Source: Colius striatus
Lineage: Eukaryota > Chordata > Aves > Coliiformes > Coliidae
Length of the DNA stretch: 64,000 nucleotides
Direction: 5' to 3'
NCBI RefSeq assembly: GCF_028858725.1
Contig: NC_084765.1
Span: forward strand, 12,683,001-12,747,000
Shown: positions 19,901-34,000 of the stretch, one piece after another
Numbering within the stretch: position 1 is the first letter of the stretch
Layout of the letters: every line of letters starts with the position of its first letter
Program-made: the position numbers and the translations under genes
Notes under the pieces: model-generated
What the model saw: the letters and a program-made list of their open reading frames with translations, nothing else
What the model was told of the DNA's origin: nothing
Database searches by the model: none

Positions 19901-20520
19901 AGTTGTCATTTCAGTTTTGTGTGGGGCTTGTATGCGGTACTGATCAGTGCTATAAGGAAATGCAAGAGCAAAATAGTGGGCAATACCACAGAGTCTGAGA
20001 AACATGCAGTGCCGTGAGGACTAGAACTCATAAAATACTGTTCAATGAGTGCCATCTGTGCTGTGTACTCAGTGAAGCAGAACCTTGTAGACAAAATAGA
20101 AAGTAAGCATGTAAGTCAGAGCAGCATTTTGAATTGTACAATGAGTCAAAGAAAAGCTGGAGTACATAAGCTTCTCTGCATGTGACTTTGTATCTTAAAT
20201 AATGTCTTTCAAACACTGCATTAACATGAAATCCAAGTATATAGTAATATGCAGATTAATTCAACTCAGCTAATATTGCATTTTAGATGTGTGGCTTCCT
20301 TCTGATGGTGGTTACTGCTAGAAGCTGTTGTACTGCTTGAAATTCCCTGACAACAAGGTACAGCTGTTTATTCCCCATCATATGCCAAAGAATAGTTGTT
20401 TTTTTAATCCTCCAGAATTTTTTAATTATATGATTTACAATTTATTACAATGATTTTCCTGTTCATTTAGGAAAAGGAAAACTTACTAGAATGCCTTGTA
20501 ATCCTAGAGTGAAATTTAGC
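10969..20520. other. Intergenic region downstream of CALCA, no gene recognised
   Basis: AT-rich sequence with no recognised exons. A 118-codon minus-strand open frame at 11922-12278 lacks recognisable domains. GC-richer but CpG-poor patches lie at about 13990-14340 and 15290-15660; the first has overlapping open frames on both strands, which is typical of GC-rich non-coding DNA. The rest shows only homopolymer runs. Confidence 0.6.
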
Positions 20521-20580
20521 AGAATCACAGAACCTTAAGGTCTGGAAGGGACCTCGAAAGATCATCTAGTCCAGCCTCTC
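20521..20580 (-). mobile_element. CR1 3'-end fragment
   Basis: AGAATCACAGAACCTTAAGG followed by TCTGGAAGGGACCTCGAAAG and ATCATCTAGTCCAGCC is the reverse complement of the CR1 3' terminus. The copy is truncated after about 60 bp, as is usual for 5'-truncated LINE insertions. Confidence 0.85.
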
Positions 20581-23500
20581 ATGGTTTGTTGTAAGAGGCC
20601 AAAGGGTTATTTGCTTTGCTACTAGATATCTAAGCATATGGCTATTAGAGTATGTTACTCTTTGCTTAAAGGCATTTTTCTTCCTGATAGTAATTTGCAG
20701 AAGGCCAATACATGGTTAGTCCTAAAGATGCAGGTTTTGATTTAATATTATTATCTTAATGCAGTAGAAGATTGCTGTCTTTGCACTTTCTATAGCAGAG
20801 GCACACGCCACCTTTCCTAGCTCTGTTTGATGAGACTCTTGCTAGGCAGGGACATGGAAAACTTATAGTGTTGTTTCCTTGAAATTACACATATTTATAT
20901 CTTGTCACTGGCGCAGCCTTCATCCTTTCTGCTTGATGACTGGAGCTATCTACAGTACTGGGTTTGGTACTTTGTTCTCTGAGGTTGACTTCAAGGACAT
21001 CACGATTTACAGGCAGCTTCACTGGGAAACCATTTATTCTAAAAAGTTATGTACTCATGACTTCTCCTGCACAAGAGGCTTGCATTTTTTTACTTGATTT
21101 TTTTGTGATATCTATGAACTTTTGAGACTTTGGCTGTTTTCTGCATGTTATTCTTTACTCAGTCCAGATGTTTCTGCATATGAGCCACCCAGCCATTCAG
21201 CTTATTTTTTTTGGATGCCATGGCCTTAATTTTGTCTTGTGTGGAGGCTATTTGAATGTGGAGACTACCGTTTTTTGTGGAAGGACTCCAGCAGCTCTGG
21301 CATTCTTGTGTGATTGGATGTGGTTACCAAGAGCCATGATGTTCAACTGCTGCATTAAAACCAACCTTGTGAGAGGTCATGTAGCATTTCTCCAGGCTGC
21401 TTTGGATGCACTGTTATATATTTCCAAGAGACTTTAACTCACGTTCGTGTAAATCCCACACGAATGACCTTTGAGATTACTGGCACACCTCAGCCTGTGT
21501 TTGACTGATGCTGCCTGCAGTCTACGCTCCCAAGGGGCTGTGATGTTTTAAACCTGAATACGGATCAGTTCCTGCCTTGACACATACGTTGAGACAGTTA
21601 TTCTCTGGTTAATTCTGACTGTTAGTACCTCAAGAAAATAAGATGTTCATTACTCCTCAGGCCAGATTTCCAAACAAGCTCTGCACCTAGAAGGTCTCAC
21701 TAGGAGGAGGGAGCCAAGCTGAGCACTGTGGCCATAAACAAGAGAAAATAGGAAGATTTTTCATAAGAGCTGACTTTGGGTATCCTGATGTGGTTGCCAG
21801 TGCATACTGACCAGTCTGAACGCTTACAATGAGAACAATACCAGATTCCCCAGAAGGTGATGGAATTTACCAAGTATCCAAAAAACAACCAGACGATTTT
21901 CAGGTCTTGATTATTTCCTAATGAATTGTGTGACCCCAAGGGCCTGTAGCAGCCATGAAAGTCTGCCTTTGCAAAGCCTCTTAGAATAGTTCCATTCAAA
22001 TACAGACATAATTACACCTCTCCTCACAATATTACATTTCAGATATCCTCCCAGTAATCAGAATCACTGCAGTGTGTGAGAAGTGAAGAGCTCCTTTATC
22101 CTTACAACAGAAAGCATCTGAACTGTTATGAGCTAAAGAAGGTTTATAATGGGAAAGGCTAATAGAAAAGGCTTTGAGGCGTCATCACAGTCACAAAAAA
22201 AAGGCGTGAGCAAATCTGAAAGCAAGTGACAATGCTGTCCCTTTACTAGAAAATGCTCCAATAGTGAATGAGCAAGAGAATAAGAATCCCCCGACTCCCC
22301 CGCAGAAAATCAGAGGTGCAGAAAAGCGGTCTATTTCAGTTTGTTCCCATGGTTTTAATCTTCTAACTTGCTCTAATTACTCTTATTCAAGGCTGATTTA
22401 TGTTTGGCAACTTTACATTAAAAAATGTTTCCATGAGGAGAACAAAGCTCATGCTTGCAGGCAGGATGAGGGGAGTATGATGTGTTCAGATGCAATGTGA
22501 ACCAGTCATTTGGCCAAACGTGCCATGAAAACATCTCTGATACTGGCTGTGCCTACTGATTTTTCCATATTTGCAGTAGACTCTTGGTTTTCTGTCTCCC
22601 CTTGATGAAGAGCAGAAATCTTGACCTCATAAGGGATTTCTTCCAGTTTGTTTCCCAGAGATTTTTTTGTACTAATACATTGTTTGTTTAACAGCTGCAC
22701 GTTTTTTATATGAGCAGTACATAACACAACAGGGACCCTATAAGAGGTTTCAACCAGCTGTTGAAACTGGGTTATGCTGCAACATTCAGAGCTTTCCAGA
22801 ATGGACTGTGAGTTTTTGTCAGTTGTACTCAGTATCTTCACACTGAGATAGTCACTTCACAGGTAGGAGCAGGACACCTCTGCAGGAAAGTCTGTAAAAT
22901 CCCAACACCTCATAGATTCTAAGTTCTGACAAGTTTTATCAAAATCAGCATACAGATAGTTTCCTACTAAAGGAAGGTGAGGAATCAGCTGTTCTCATTT
23001 ACAGAAGCTGGCAGTCACTGTAATCTGGGGATGAGATTGCGGGGTCTGTCAGAAGGAAGCAGGGGAGCTGTAATGGGTGTAACTTGGGACAGGAGACTGA
23101 GATAGGAATTATAATCTCAGGAGACTAAATTAGGAATTATAAATCTCAGGCATAAAATCTCAGGAATTATAATCTCAGGAGACTGAGATAGGAATTATAA
23201 TAAACAGCATGAAATTCTATAGGAAAACAATCTTTTCTAGTTGTGATGTCCATACAGAGATAGGGACTTTGCAGTTTCTCTTCAATGTGTGTGGGTGTGC
23301 ATTCACAGCACAGAGGTGGGTCATCTGGGCAGGTGACCATTTTTTCAAATAAAAAGCAACTAGTGGTGATTTGCTCATGGGATGGGAAGTGAAAGTACAG
23401 AAAAATCAAATAGCTGATCTGGAAGAGGAATCTGAAGTTATAGCCGGCTGCCTCTAAAGACATTGCTTTGCCTTGCAGAAGGTGGCTGATGTGGTTTTTG

Positions 23501-23859
23501 TCACCTACACACAGAGAGATACACAAGCAGTAAGTGAATACTATTTAAAATGGAGAAAGAATTACTAATGAGTGAGTTATACAGACATGAATGTTACTGC
23601 AACAAGCTTTGCTGAAGTAGCCTGTGACCATACATAGAAATAGAATTGGTTTGACTGAAAGCCTGTAATTTACTAGATTAACAGTTTGCATAGATCTGGT
23701 TTAGCACTAAGTGAGGGCTGCTAACTGGGAAAAAAAGAAAAATATTGTACAATAGATTTATCTAATTACATACAGGATTTGTTTAAAGCAGAGACTAGAT
23801 TGCTTGAAAAACTTGCAGTGGGTGTGTCCACCTTAGTGCATTTACTGTTGGAAGCATTA
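20581..23859. other. Intergenic region, no gene recognised
   Basis: AT-rich DNA with short open frames only. It includes a small tandem repeat at about 23090-23205, annotated separately. No domain, RNA gene or splice-site set is recognisable. Confidence 0.6.
23090..23205 (+). repeat. Short tandem repeat with a unit of about 28 bp
   Basis: Units built from GGAGACTGAGATAGGAATTA then TAATCTCA begin at about 23092 and 23120, then shortened units (GGCATAAAATCTCA, GGAATTATAATCTCA), and a final near-complete copy from about 23178. Every unit shares the TCTCAGG junction. Copies are 85-100% alike by eye, suggesting recent slippage or unequal exchange. Confidence 0.8.
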
Positions 23860-25055
23860 TCATAAAATAATCAAATAATTTTGATTGGAAAAGATCTTTA
23901 AGATCATCAAATCCAACCACTAACCTCACACTGCCAAGTCCTTCACTAAACCATGGCCCTCTACCTCATCTATGCATCTTTTAAATATCTCCAAGGGTGG
24001 TGATTCCACTATCTCCACGGGCAGCATGTGCCACTGTTTTAACAACCTGTTAGTGAAAAAGTTCTTCCTAATCTCAAATCTAAACCTCCCCTGGAGGCCA
24101 TTTCTTCTTGTCCTATCACTCTTTATTTGAGAGAAGAGACCAAACCCCACTGTGCTACAATGTCCTGTCAGGTAGCTGTAGAGTGATCACCTCTCCCCTC
24201 AGCCTCCACTTCTCCAGCTGCACAACTTCAGTGCCCTCAGCTGCTCCTCACCAGACCCTTCGCCAACTTTGTTGCCTATCTCTGGACTCACTCCAGCACC
24301 TCAATGTCATTCTTGTAGTGAGGGGCCCAAAACTGAACACGGTACTTGAGGTATGGCCTCATCAGTGCTGACTACAGGGGCATAATCACTGGTCAGCTAT
24401 TTCTGATACAAGCCATGTTGCTGTTGGCCTTCTTGGCCACCTGGGTACACTGCTGGCTCATCTTCATCTGGCTGTTGATTAACAGCCCCAGGTTCTTTTC
24501 CACTGGGCAGCTTTTCAGCCACTCTGCTCCAAGCCTGTTGCCTGGGGTTGTTGTAACCCCAGTACTTGGCCTTGTTAAACCTCATACACTTGGCCTTGGC
24601 CCATTGCTCTAGCTTGTCCATGTCCCTCTGAAAGGCCTTCCCGTCCTCAGGCAGGTGTACGCAACTGACACAGCTTGGTGTTATCTGCAGACTTACTGAG
24701 AGTGCACTTGATTCCCTCATCTAGATCATTGATAAAGGTATTACATAAAACAGACCCCCAACACTGAGCCCTGGGAAATACTACCTGTGACCGGCTACCA
24801 GTTGGTTTAACTCCATTCATCACCACTTTCCGGGCCCAGCCATCCAGCCAGTTTTCCTCTAAACAAAGAACACATCTGTTCAGGCCATGGGCAGACAGTT
24901 TTCCAGGAGGATGCTGTGGGAAATGATGTCAAAAGGTTTACTAAAGTCCAAGTAGACCACATCCACAACCTTTCCTTCATCCACTCAGTAGGTCACTTTG
25001 TCATAGAAGGAGATCAGGTTAGTCAAGCAGGAACTGCCCTTCATGAACTCCTCAC
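23860..25055 (-). mobile_element. CR1 LINE, 3' portion with reverse-transcriptase remnant
   Basis: Reading the + strand, it begins near the CR1 3' end (TTGGAAAAGATCTTTAAGAT, CATCAAATCCAACCACTAAC), passes the 3' UTR, then continues through the C-terminal reverse-transcriptase coding region to about 25055, where it is 5' truncated. Minus-strand frames carry CR1-like peptides such as [20 protein letters not shown] and RNGLQGRFRFEIRKNFFTN. Frameshifts and stops interrupt the frame, so it is a dead copy of about 1.2 kb. Confidence 0.93.
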
Positions 25056-28000
25056 TTGTGTTATAGTTAGCTGTTTTAAAAACTATTAAGAAGGAATGCA
25101 TTTCTTGATAACAAATTGTCTTATCTTTTGTAAAGTACAGGTTATCCCCAGGTTATGTCTATGATTCTATGGGAGTAGTGTTTAATGTAATGGGGGAGAA
25201 ATTTTATATGCTCCATGCTCATTAGTATTTCTGAGGAGAATAACAAGAATGGGCTGAATACCAAGGACTTTGTCTGACAGTTACTTTGTGAAAAGGGCTC
25301 TGGGTCTGCATGGAAAAGTGGGGAGCTGTAGCTGTAGCTGTGTGGAAGCCATCCAGGGGTGTTTTCCTTGTTCCACTTCATCATCCTGAGTTGTCAAGAC
25401 TGTGGGAATTTGATTTCTTATGAGCCTGTTAATGAAGAGTGGCAGATGACAAACTCCTGCTGGATTTTTTCCCCAGTTTTCATTAACCTCTGTATAGATA
25501 TTATTTTAATCAAAATAATCTTGACAGCACCTATGAAAAAGCTGTGGGGGTTGCAACAGCAATTAACTGTGTTGTCAAAAATGATAAGCAGCCTGATATC
25601 ACAGGAAGGAAATTAACGCTCTGACCAATAATGGAAGAGTAATCTTAATCCAGAGCTTTTTGCCTCTCAGGAACTCCTTAAAATGTATGAATTTTGGACA
25701 CAGGATAATTTTAGAACAAGACAGTTAGGCAATAAATGCTATAAAGCATCTCTATTTGAAAAGTCAATGTCACACTGGTGGAATAGTGGCTGATAGCTGG
25801 CCAACAAGAAATGTGATGTTAATTACATGTGAATAATGTGTGTGCAAAGCCTTGACTATTTTGCTAAATTTAGGGTATCAGAAAGATTGGGAGTTGTATT
25901 CAATCTTAGGTCCTGTCAGTAGAATTGAACAACAATCTGCATCAGTGCTGGTTGTCTGTCTTCCTCGTTGCGGGGACAAGGCTGTTCCCTGCTGAGAGGA
26001 AAACAGGGTTTGAGACCCTTGGTTTCTAGATCACGTCGCACTGAGTCTTTTATTACTTGGGAGCTGCACTGAGTGCATAAATGCACAGGACTTTTGGTAA
26101 ATGGCAAACTCTATAAACTGGAATATTTCTTTCATCCTAAAGCCACTGGTCATCCTTTACATGAGCTGGAATGGAATTTGGGCGGGCACAAGAAAAAAAC
26201 CCTCTGTCTGCTGGGTTGGAAGTCTTCTCAGTTGCACCAGGCTCAAGAGGTGCAGATGAAGCTGCAGCGGGTGCAAGGACCAGGCTGCTCTGCCTAGCAC
26301 ACTAAGAGGACTGTTGAGAAAGGCTGCCTGGGAAGAAGCAAGCTGTAAAAACAGTCAGTGGGAGGATGTCAGGTGCTTGAACTAAAGGTTAGACTCAAAG
26401 GGCTCCTTGAGAGAAGAGAAATGGGAGTAGTCCATCAGTAAGCATTGGGCAGGGCAGATATAGTCAGGTTTGTAGGACCTGGGAGTGAATGGATCTGTCA
26501 TTACTCAGAAACTGAGCGAAAAATGATGCTGAAGAAAGTTTATGGTTTCCTAGGTACCTCTGTGTCACTACATGAGGTAAAATGCTTCTCTACCTCTTGC
26601 AAGGGCAAAGGGTTAGGAATTACCAAAGGTTCTTGTAACTAAGGGTTAAATAGAGAAATTAATCTCCTATGTCAGCAAGAAAAGGGCTGATATGTTTAAC
26701 ATAATCCTGCCTTATCCTTATCCCACATCCCAAAATGTAATCTAAGCAGAGCTGCACCTTAGCAATTAGGGCTTCCTTTTACTCCTCTGCCTTTTCTCTT
26801 GTGTCCCGGCTCCTGCTCCTCTCCTTCACATATTCCTGTCCCACTCACAGTAAACAGCAGAATTAAAGGGTGGGATGATAGCATGTCATATTCCAAGTTA
26901 GGAAAACCTGCACAGTAACCAGCATGAAAATTTTGAAAGGGAAGCAAGTTTCTTGTCCTACTAAAGGCTTAATAGCCTGTTGTTTTTCTGGTAATGTATG
27001 TGTCCATCTACACAGAAGTTTTTTATCTTCCTTTTTTACCCCTAAAATTAAAATGAATCTCTTCATTCAGTTGAAGTGAAATCTCAAAAGAGCTGTTATT
27101 TGAGGAAGATAATAAGTAACAAGATGTTAAAGAAAGAGCTTCTTTCTTGGTCGCTTTGCAATAATGCCCAGCAGTGTAAAAAGTCTGGATCCTGTTATAC
27201 TAGAGCCTAATGCAAAAGAGATATTTCCTACCCCAAGGACATTCACACTGTAAGGAAACTTGAAACATTGGAGCAAAAAACCTAACATGTAAGTATGGAG
27301 AACCAAGGAACAGGGGGACAGCAAGTACTTCTTTTCTTCTCTATTAAAAAAGGTGCTGTTTGTTCCTCACGACCTGCCAACTATCTGTTACAGTTGACTT
27401 GTGTCTTCTAGTGCATGTGGAGGAAAGCTTTGACCTGAGGGATAACAGCCAGGACCAGCTTATTTTGTGGACTAATTCCAAAGGGAGTTTGCTACTCTTA
27501 AGAAGTAGCTAGGAAGGTAGCCTAGCGGGCAGCGATGGCTGGAGGAGATCTAAGACTGATTGGCAGGGTGGAATGTTCACTTGGTGACCTAGTGACTCTG
27601 AGACAGGGACTTAGAGCTACAAAGAGGTACCAGTGTATAATGGAAAAGGGCAGCGATGGAGGGGGATTGACGGAAGCAGAATAACAAGAAAGCGTGAAAG
27701 GGGCGATGGGTGAGGAAGCTGAAGCAGAGAGGAGTAGGCAGTGGGGACAAAAGTTCAGCCTCCTTGATGACGACAGCGTTTTGGAGTGGAGAACTGAACT
27801 AAAAGCTTCTTTGTGAGGGATGTCTCATATCTGGAGAGCTGAAGGGATCAGTAAAGACATACACTGAGTTTCAGTGCCAGCTTCCAGACTGAGTGTACAC
27901 AGGGAACAACCATACTTTCTTATCAATACAATAAGAGTAAAAAGTAGATGCAAAAGAAATGAAACATACAATTTACAGAGGTTTAGAAGGTTTCTTTTAT

Positions 28001-31000
28001 AAGTCAGCAACAAGCAAAATATGAAGTACATCTAAGGAAACACCTGTGTGGAATAAAATCAGTAACATACCCGACATAATATGGGTAGTAAACCAAATGT
28101 TAAGCTTTCCATGACATATCATTATTTTTTTACTAAAATTATTTTTTACAAGAAGAGAAGCCTACCTTTGCTGAAATGTGGCATTTTCCCACTACTCTTA
28201 ACAGCAAATGCTGTTTCAAAAAAAAAAAAAAAAGTTTTCTACAACTTTCTTCCAGCAAGTCACATCTGGATTTTTAACCTCGTTGAAGGTTTTTATTGTG
28301 CTCCTATGTCACACTGTATTGTAATGGAACTGATGTTTATTTCCAGATTTATCCAGTTCCTTCTTCTTGGAGAGTCTTATGTTAGAACAGGGTCTTTAAT
28401 TACATTCCTCTACTAGCTGACCACTACAAAAATTGAAATCCTCACCACAAATCTGTAAAAATGTTTCCACTTGCATCGGGAGACAAAAATAGAATAATTC
28501 CATGTCTTTTTGGAAGAATGCCTAGCTGAAACTATGCAGGATTTGACTGACAAGAGGATGTAGTCTTTGCTGAGAGCATTTTCTTTACAGTCCTTTTTAG
28601 TCTTCAGAAACATTTAAGTAGATGAATGGGTGGAAGATTTATGCAAGTTCTCTTAGTTTTTGTTAACTTTGTCTGCTTTTTTGTAACTTGTGTCTCCTGC
28701 AACAAAATCTCAGCTCATTGGGCTCACTGAATATATAATCACAAGCTGGTAAGTAGTAACTTCAGGAGGTTTGATTTGAAATGGCAGTCTATTCTTTTAT
28801 ATACAGCTGTGGTACAAGAATAAAACCCCTTTGTTCAGCTAAGCAAAAGAAGAATTATTGAAATGATCAGTATTCACCAGGGTTATAAGTGTAAAGTATA
28901 GTCTTTCAGTGGTGAATAAGTATGGTTAACACATAGCTCAGACTGTGAATGCAGCAGAGAGCCTTTACTTGAGAAAGTTCAGGATTATTTCTCATCTGAG
29001 TGAGCTTTTCCTCACTGTGCTGCACGGCATGGTATCTGTTTCCTGGGGAGCTGGATGGTAGCTTACAAAGCACAGCAGGTAATTGGCTGCTTCAGCTGGA
29101 AAAGGAGAAAGAGCATATTTGTCGGTATATACAGACAGAAAATGAGAACAAACGGTAATTATTATGGGTGATAATATTTGTCCATAGTCTTGAGCTGTCT
29201 GTGAGATTAAATCCATATTGACACTCTGTAAGAGCAATGAGTGTGTTAAATGTAATGTTTAGGCAGTTGAGAAACTTTTCATGTGAATGCATTTTGGACT
29301 GGAACTTTCATACGCTTCAAATGTAAAAAAAGGAGATGAATGTGTATGTGATAACACAGCTTTTAGAATGCTTTGTTCTGCTGCTCAAGACTTGCGCTTG
29401 TGTATCTTAGCACTGAATTTTGTGTCATTACTTTGTATAGAACTGTATCTTCATTTTATGTGAGCAGTCCTATCTCTGAAGCCTCTAGGAACTGAACATA
29501 GCTCTCAGCCTTTAGGCACTTATTTCTGTATTTCTAAAACTTTCAGCCACCGATGCAAATATTTCCTCTTGGAAAGGGAAAGCTATTACTGGGCTAGATA
29601 CTTGTTTTCGGTTGCACATGTGGCAGTTTCTACAGACAGACTGAATAAAGCTGTAATAGTATATCCATACTTTTTGTTTAAAGTAGTTTATGTCCAGATG
29701 GGTTGTGGAAGTACATTAGCAGTATAGATAGTAGTACCAGGTTTCTCCTAAAATAGGGCCATTTTCATGAAAACTGCTTTTTCGTTCCTTCTTCTCTTTA
29801 ACTGAATTAAGCATGTAGTTAAAAGTCAAGGCTGATAGATGCTAGAAAAACATAAAATCTTTTTTCATTTTCATACTATAAACACATCAGGTAACAAACC
29901 CCTCCATCTAGGGTTTCATATTTTGAAGAGTTATCTGTATAGCTAAGTATGTATGATGAGTCTCACTGGAATTGGTCGACACAGGAATATAACCTTCACT
30001 TCAAAAACCTTTGCAGTTTCATGTCCTTAGACATTTTGGGTTTGTTTGCTGAAAATCTCACTGAGAAGCCTATACACTGTGTTGGGGGTTGAAATTGTAC
30101 TGCACCTGTAGGAGGAGACAAAAATGAAATATTTTACATATTTGGTAGGTCTACATAACTGCATGTGGGGAGGAAACCTGGAAGACTGAAAAGTAGATGA
30201 TACATTTTTAATGCTTCTCTATCCTCATTGGTTTCTTTCCTCCTCTTTGGTATAGAAGAAGTAAAAATGTCTGTTTGCTTCTTTTATACACCCTTGTACT
30301 CCTTGAGGTGGGTTTAAATCTTCACCAGTGTCATATGAGGTGAAATGGATAATAAAGCATTAAGGGAAACAGGGTTAAGATGTGCAGTGTCTAATAGGGG
30401 ATATTAATCTTTATTGGAAATCATCTTTGGCATATGTAAATTTGTTTGGTTTTGTTTTTTTTTTTTCCAAAGGACACTGACATTGCTCTTGCACTCTTTA
30501 CAGCCATCATTCTGTGTGCAGGTGTATTTTTTCTCTATTCACCTTTTTTATTGATTTTAGGATGCCAAATACTTAACTGTGTCATTTCTGGATGAAAGAG
30601 GAAGTAAAATGTGTTTGAGTCAAGTTGCTGGAGAGGCACATACAGGATGGCACAGCCATGGAAAGCTCTTTTTCTTTTTGTAGGAGTTGTATATCAGTCT
30701 TTGTACTGACTTAATGAACAGGAGGAAGCACATATTTTTCTTGGGCCTGGAAAGCAAATGTGGTCTCAGAGTGCAAGGTTTACTACCAGTATAATCAGCT
30801 AGAGTAGTGTGAGCAACCATGTGCCAACTTTCTTTTGCCTCCTGCACACCTGGCCCAATTAATTCTGTTCTTCATTCTTCAGTCATCTCCCCAGGTGGCT
30901 ATCTGGTCTTAATGGGCCATAAAATGGGTGGCACTGGCCCATATGGAAATGTCTTGTGGTGCAAGGGGTCTCATAACCCTTTGTAGGGATCTCTGAGGGT

Positions 31001-34000
31001 ATCAGAGGTGACAGTGCTGTCTGAAAGGAAATTCAGAGGATGAGTACCCATGTTGTCTTCCTGATTGCTGTAGGTCTCTTTGCATAATGTAGGTCATCAG
31101 ATGAAAGCTAGATTGGTTTGGGAAAGCTGCACAGCAGACCCAGTGGAGTGAACTTCCGTTAAGCACAAAGGGAAGAACTTCAGCCCAGATTAGATACTGT
31201 TGTCCTTATCTCTTAAGCCAGAAGATTTCTTCTTTGCTTCTCCCTCCCTCCCTCTCAAGTGGTGATTAACTGTAACTTTTCTAATTGGACTTCTAAATGG
31301 ATTGTGCTTAGTTGCAAGTCAAGTAGCTCAGTTGTTTCCCTGCCAGCCCCTGCTGTTTTCTGGACTCAAAGCCTCTATCTACAGAAGTCAATGGGGTGGG
31401 AGGTAGCAGAGGGCAGATGGTCTGGTGAGAGACACTCAGTCTGCAGATGTCAGAGTCCAAATAAAAAGCCCTGGGAAGGCCTGAACTTCTGCAAGCGAAG
31501 CTCTGCAGGGAGGGGGAGCAGCAGCAGATGGAAAGAGATCCCCATGTTTTGGGTAGGCTCATACTTGAAGATGCATTGAAAACATTCTAGAAGATTTATG
31601 ACCTTTAAAAGAGATTAGAGTCAGTTATTAGTTCATTTCTACCTCAGCATGTTTATTTGAGTAGGTGTCCTATACAGAGTATGAACAGTGTGCAAGTGGC
31701 TTTCTTTACTATTTCGTAGAAATTGTGCAGAGCCAAGGATTTGGTTACATATACCTATTCCTTGTAATCCTCCATGAAGGTGTGCTCAATCTCAGGATTT
31801 TATTCAGTGTCAGGATGGAAATTGTTAATGGAAACTAGAATAGATCAGAGGAGAAAATCTGAGACTCTGCAAAACTTTATGGCTGGGCCAGACTTCTCAG
31901 ATCCTGGCTTTCTTATGTGCATATTTCTGAGTGTACTTTTGACATTCAGACACTCCTGTATTGATCTTGTTAGCATAAGAAAGAGGTGTTGCCAAACCAA
32001 ACACTAAAAGTCTAGCAAACACACTCAAACCTACTTGGAGTGGTTTGATGGAGGACTGAGAATCGGAAAGTTGGATTTCTGACTTATTTTGCTGGGAAAG
32101 TCATGACATATGGAAATAGTACGCTTGCTCTGTGTTGCTTTTATTTATCTAGAAAATTTAGAGCATTTTATGAAAGTAAACCTGCCCAGTTCTCCTGTCA
32201 TATGAGAAAAACATGCAGCACATCCAGAAATGGTTGAGAACCACTCCTATGTAAGCTCCTGTGGGGATGCAGGGCCACCAGTACCATGTCTGCTGTCCTA
32301 AATGGGCGACATTTCCTGCAGATCAAAGAGGAACTAGATAATGACCTATTTAAATTCTTTCTAATTTTGTTTAAGCAAGTACTGCTCTGTATGGAATATG
32401 TAGCTCTGAATAGTGAGCACCTGTTCAATAGACAAAATTACTTACCTGATGCATTTCAGAAATAATTTTTTTTCCTCAAATATGCTTATCATCCCCAGTT
32501 AGATCAAACAACAACAATCTGGTTCCTGTGGTCCTGATTGCTCTCTCACATGGTCAGCACATGATCATCCATGATACCAGGATGCCAGTTCATCAAAATT
32601 GCAATAAATCGGTTACCAAGGAAAAGTTTTGGTCAGACCTAACAGACAGTAGTAAAAAGCTACTTCTAGAGAAATAATGCTGTTTTTAAATGCTCACATC
32701 CCCAGACTGCGTATCATGTCAGAGCCTTTATGTAATCAGCAGAGTCATGTTAATTTGTCTCTGGCCAGGATAAATGCTCAAAATTTTAAGTAAGTGATAC
32801 CTACATGAAGGCCCTGTATATGTGACCTTGTATCATGGAAGTATGCCTGGAGGGTGCTGAGATTAAAACCAGAGATGCTGGGACCTGTCAGGTTTCATTT
32901 AGCAGCCTCTCCCTGCAAACCCAAATGCACCACAGTTACTTCAAGAATTGTTAGGGAAACCCAAAATGCCCAGGTGGTGATGAGCCACCAATAGACAGAA
33001 ACTGCTTGCACTGATGCTTTTTGGGTTTTTGAGCAGGAAGGAGTTAAAACTAGTGCTGGAAGGAAGCTGAAATATTCAGAGTAAGAGATTTCCAGAGGGA
33101 GCTGCAGTGGCCAGGGATGGACTTAGTGCTTTCAGCTGCTCTTTTGCTGCCTTTCTGCTGTGAAAGGTGTAACATATGCTGTTTGTGGGGCTCAAGGCAC
33201 GGCTCACACCAAAGTCAGTTGGTATGTGCCTAGTTGAAGCATTCACAGATTTTAGAAGTCAAACCTGGCTTGCCTGGGAGTTGGGGAACAGTGTGAGTTA
33301 TCTGAGAGCAATTGTGTATCACCCCTGTCAGGCTGTTGAGCAGCCCAGGTCGAGATATGTTGCCTTTCTCAGTGCAGTGGAGTCAGGGTTAGTAAAAAGA
33401 TGTTGCTTTATTTTCACTGCTGTAATTTCAGCAGAGCAAACATGAAAAGGAACAAAACCCAGACCATTGAGGCAGTGTGGTCTGATCCTTCTTTATGTGT
33501 TCGGCCCAACAAGACAGTGTACCATGTCTGAAGCACGACTTCTGAGATGGGGCTCAAATCTACATTTCCTTCTAGAGTCATGCACCACATCTACACCCTC
33601 TGACACCAACTCCGCATCTCCCCTTGCTTTTGCAGTGACTGCTGAGGTCTTGGTGCTGTAGGGAGGCTGTGGCCTGGGCCGGACCCAGGGAGGCAAAAGC
33701 AAGAGTGCTAAACAAATCTTGGTGAAAAATGATCATCTCTTGGCTAAACTTTTAATTCCTGTGGGGTGTCAAAGTCTGTTGAGGGCAGCCAGACAACTCA
33801 TTCAGCTCTCTGCAGCCAGCTGTACATGACTGGTGGGGGAGTTAAAACTCAGAGACGGTACCTCTGTGTTTATCTTATTATTCACTTTAAAGAGTGGATC
33901 ATCTCATGTTAATAATCCTTCTCACATACGTCAAAAGTGATGTATGATTCATAAGTAAAAATATTACATGTGTTGCCTTTGATAGTGCGTAAATCCGGCA

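Noticed and set aside
25150-25175. TCTATGATTCTATGGG resembling a plus-strand CR1 end
   Set aside because: Only about 16 bp match and no CR1 body precedes it.
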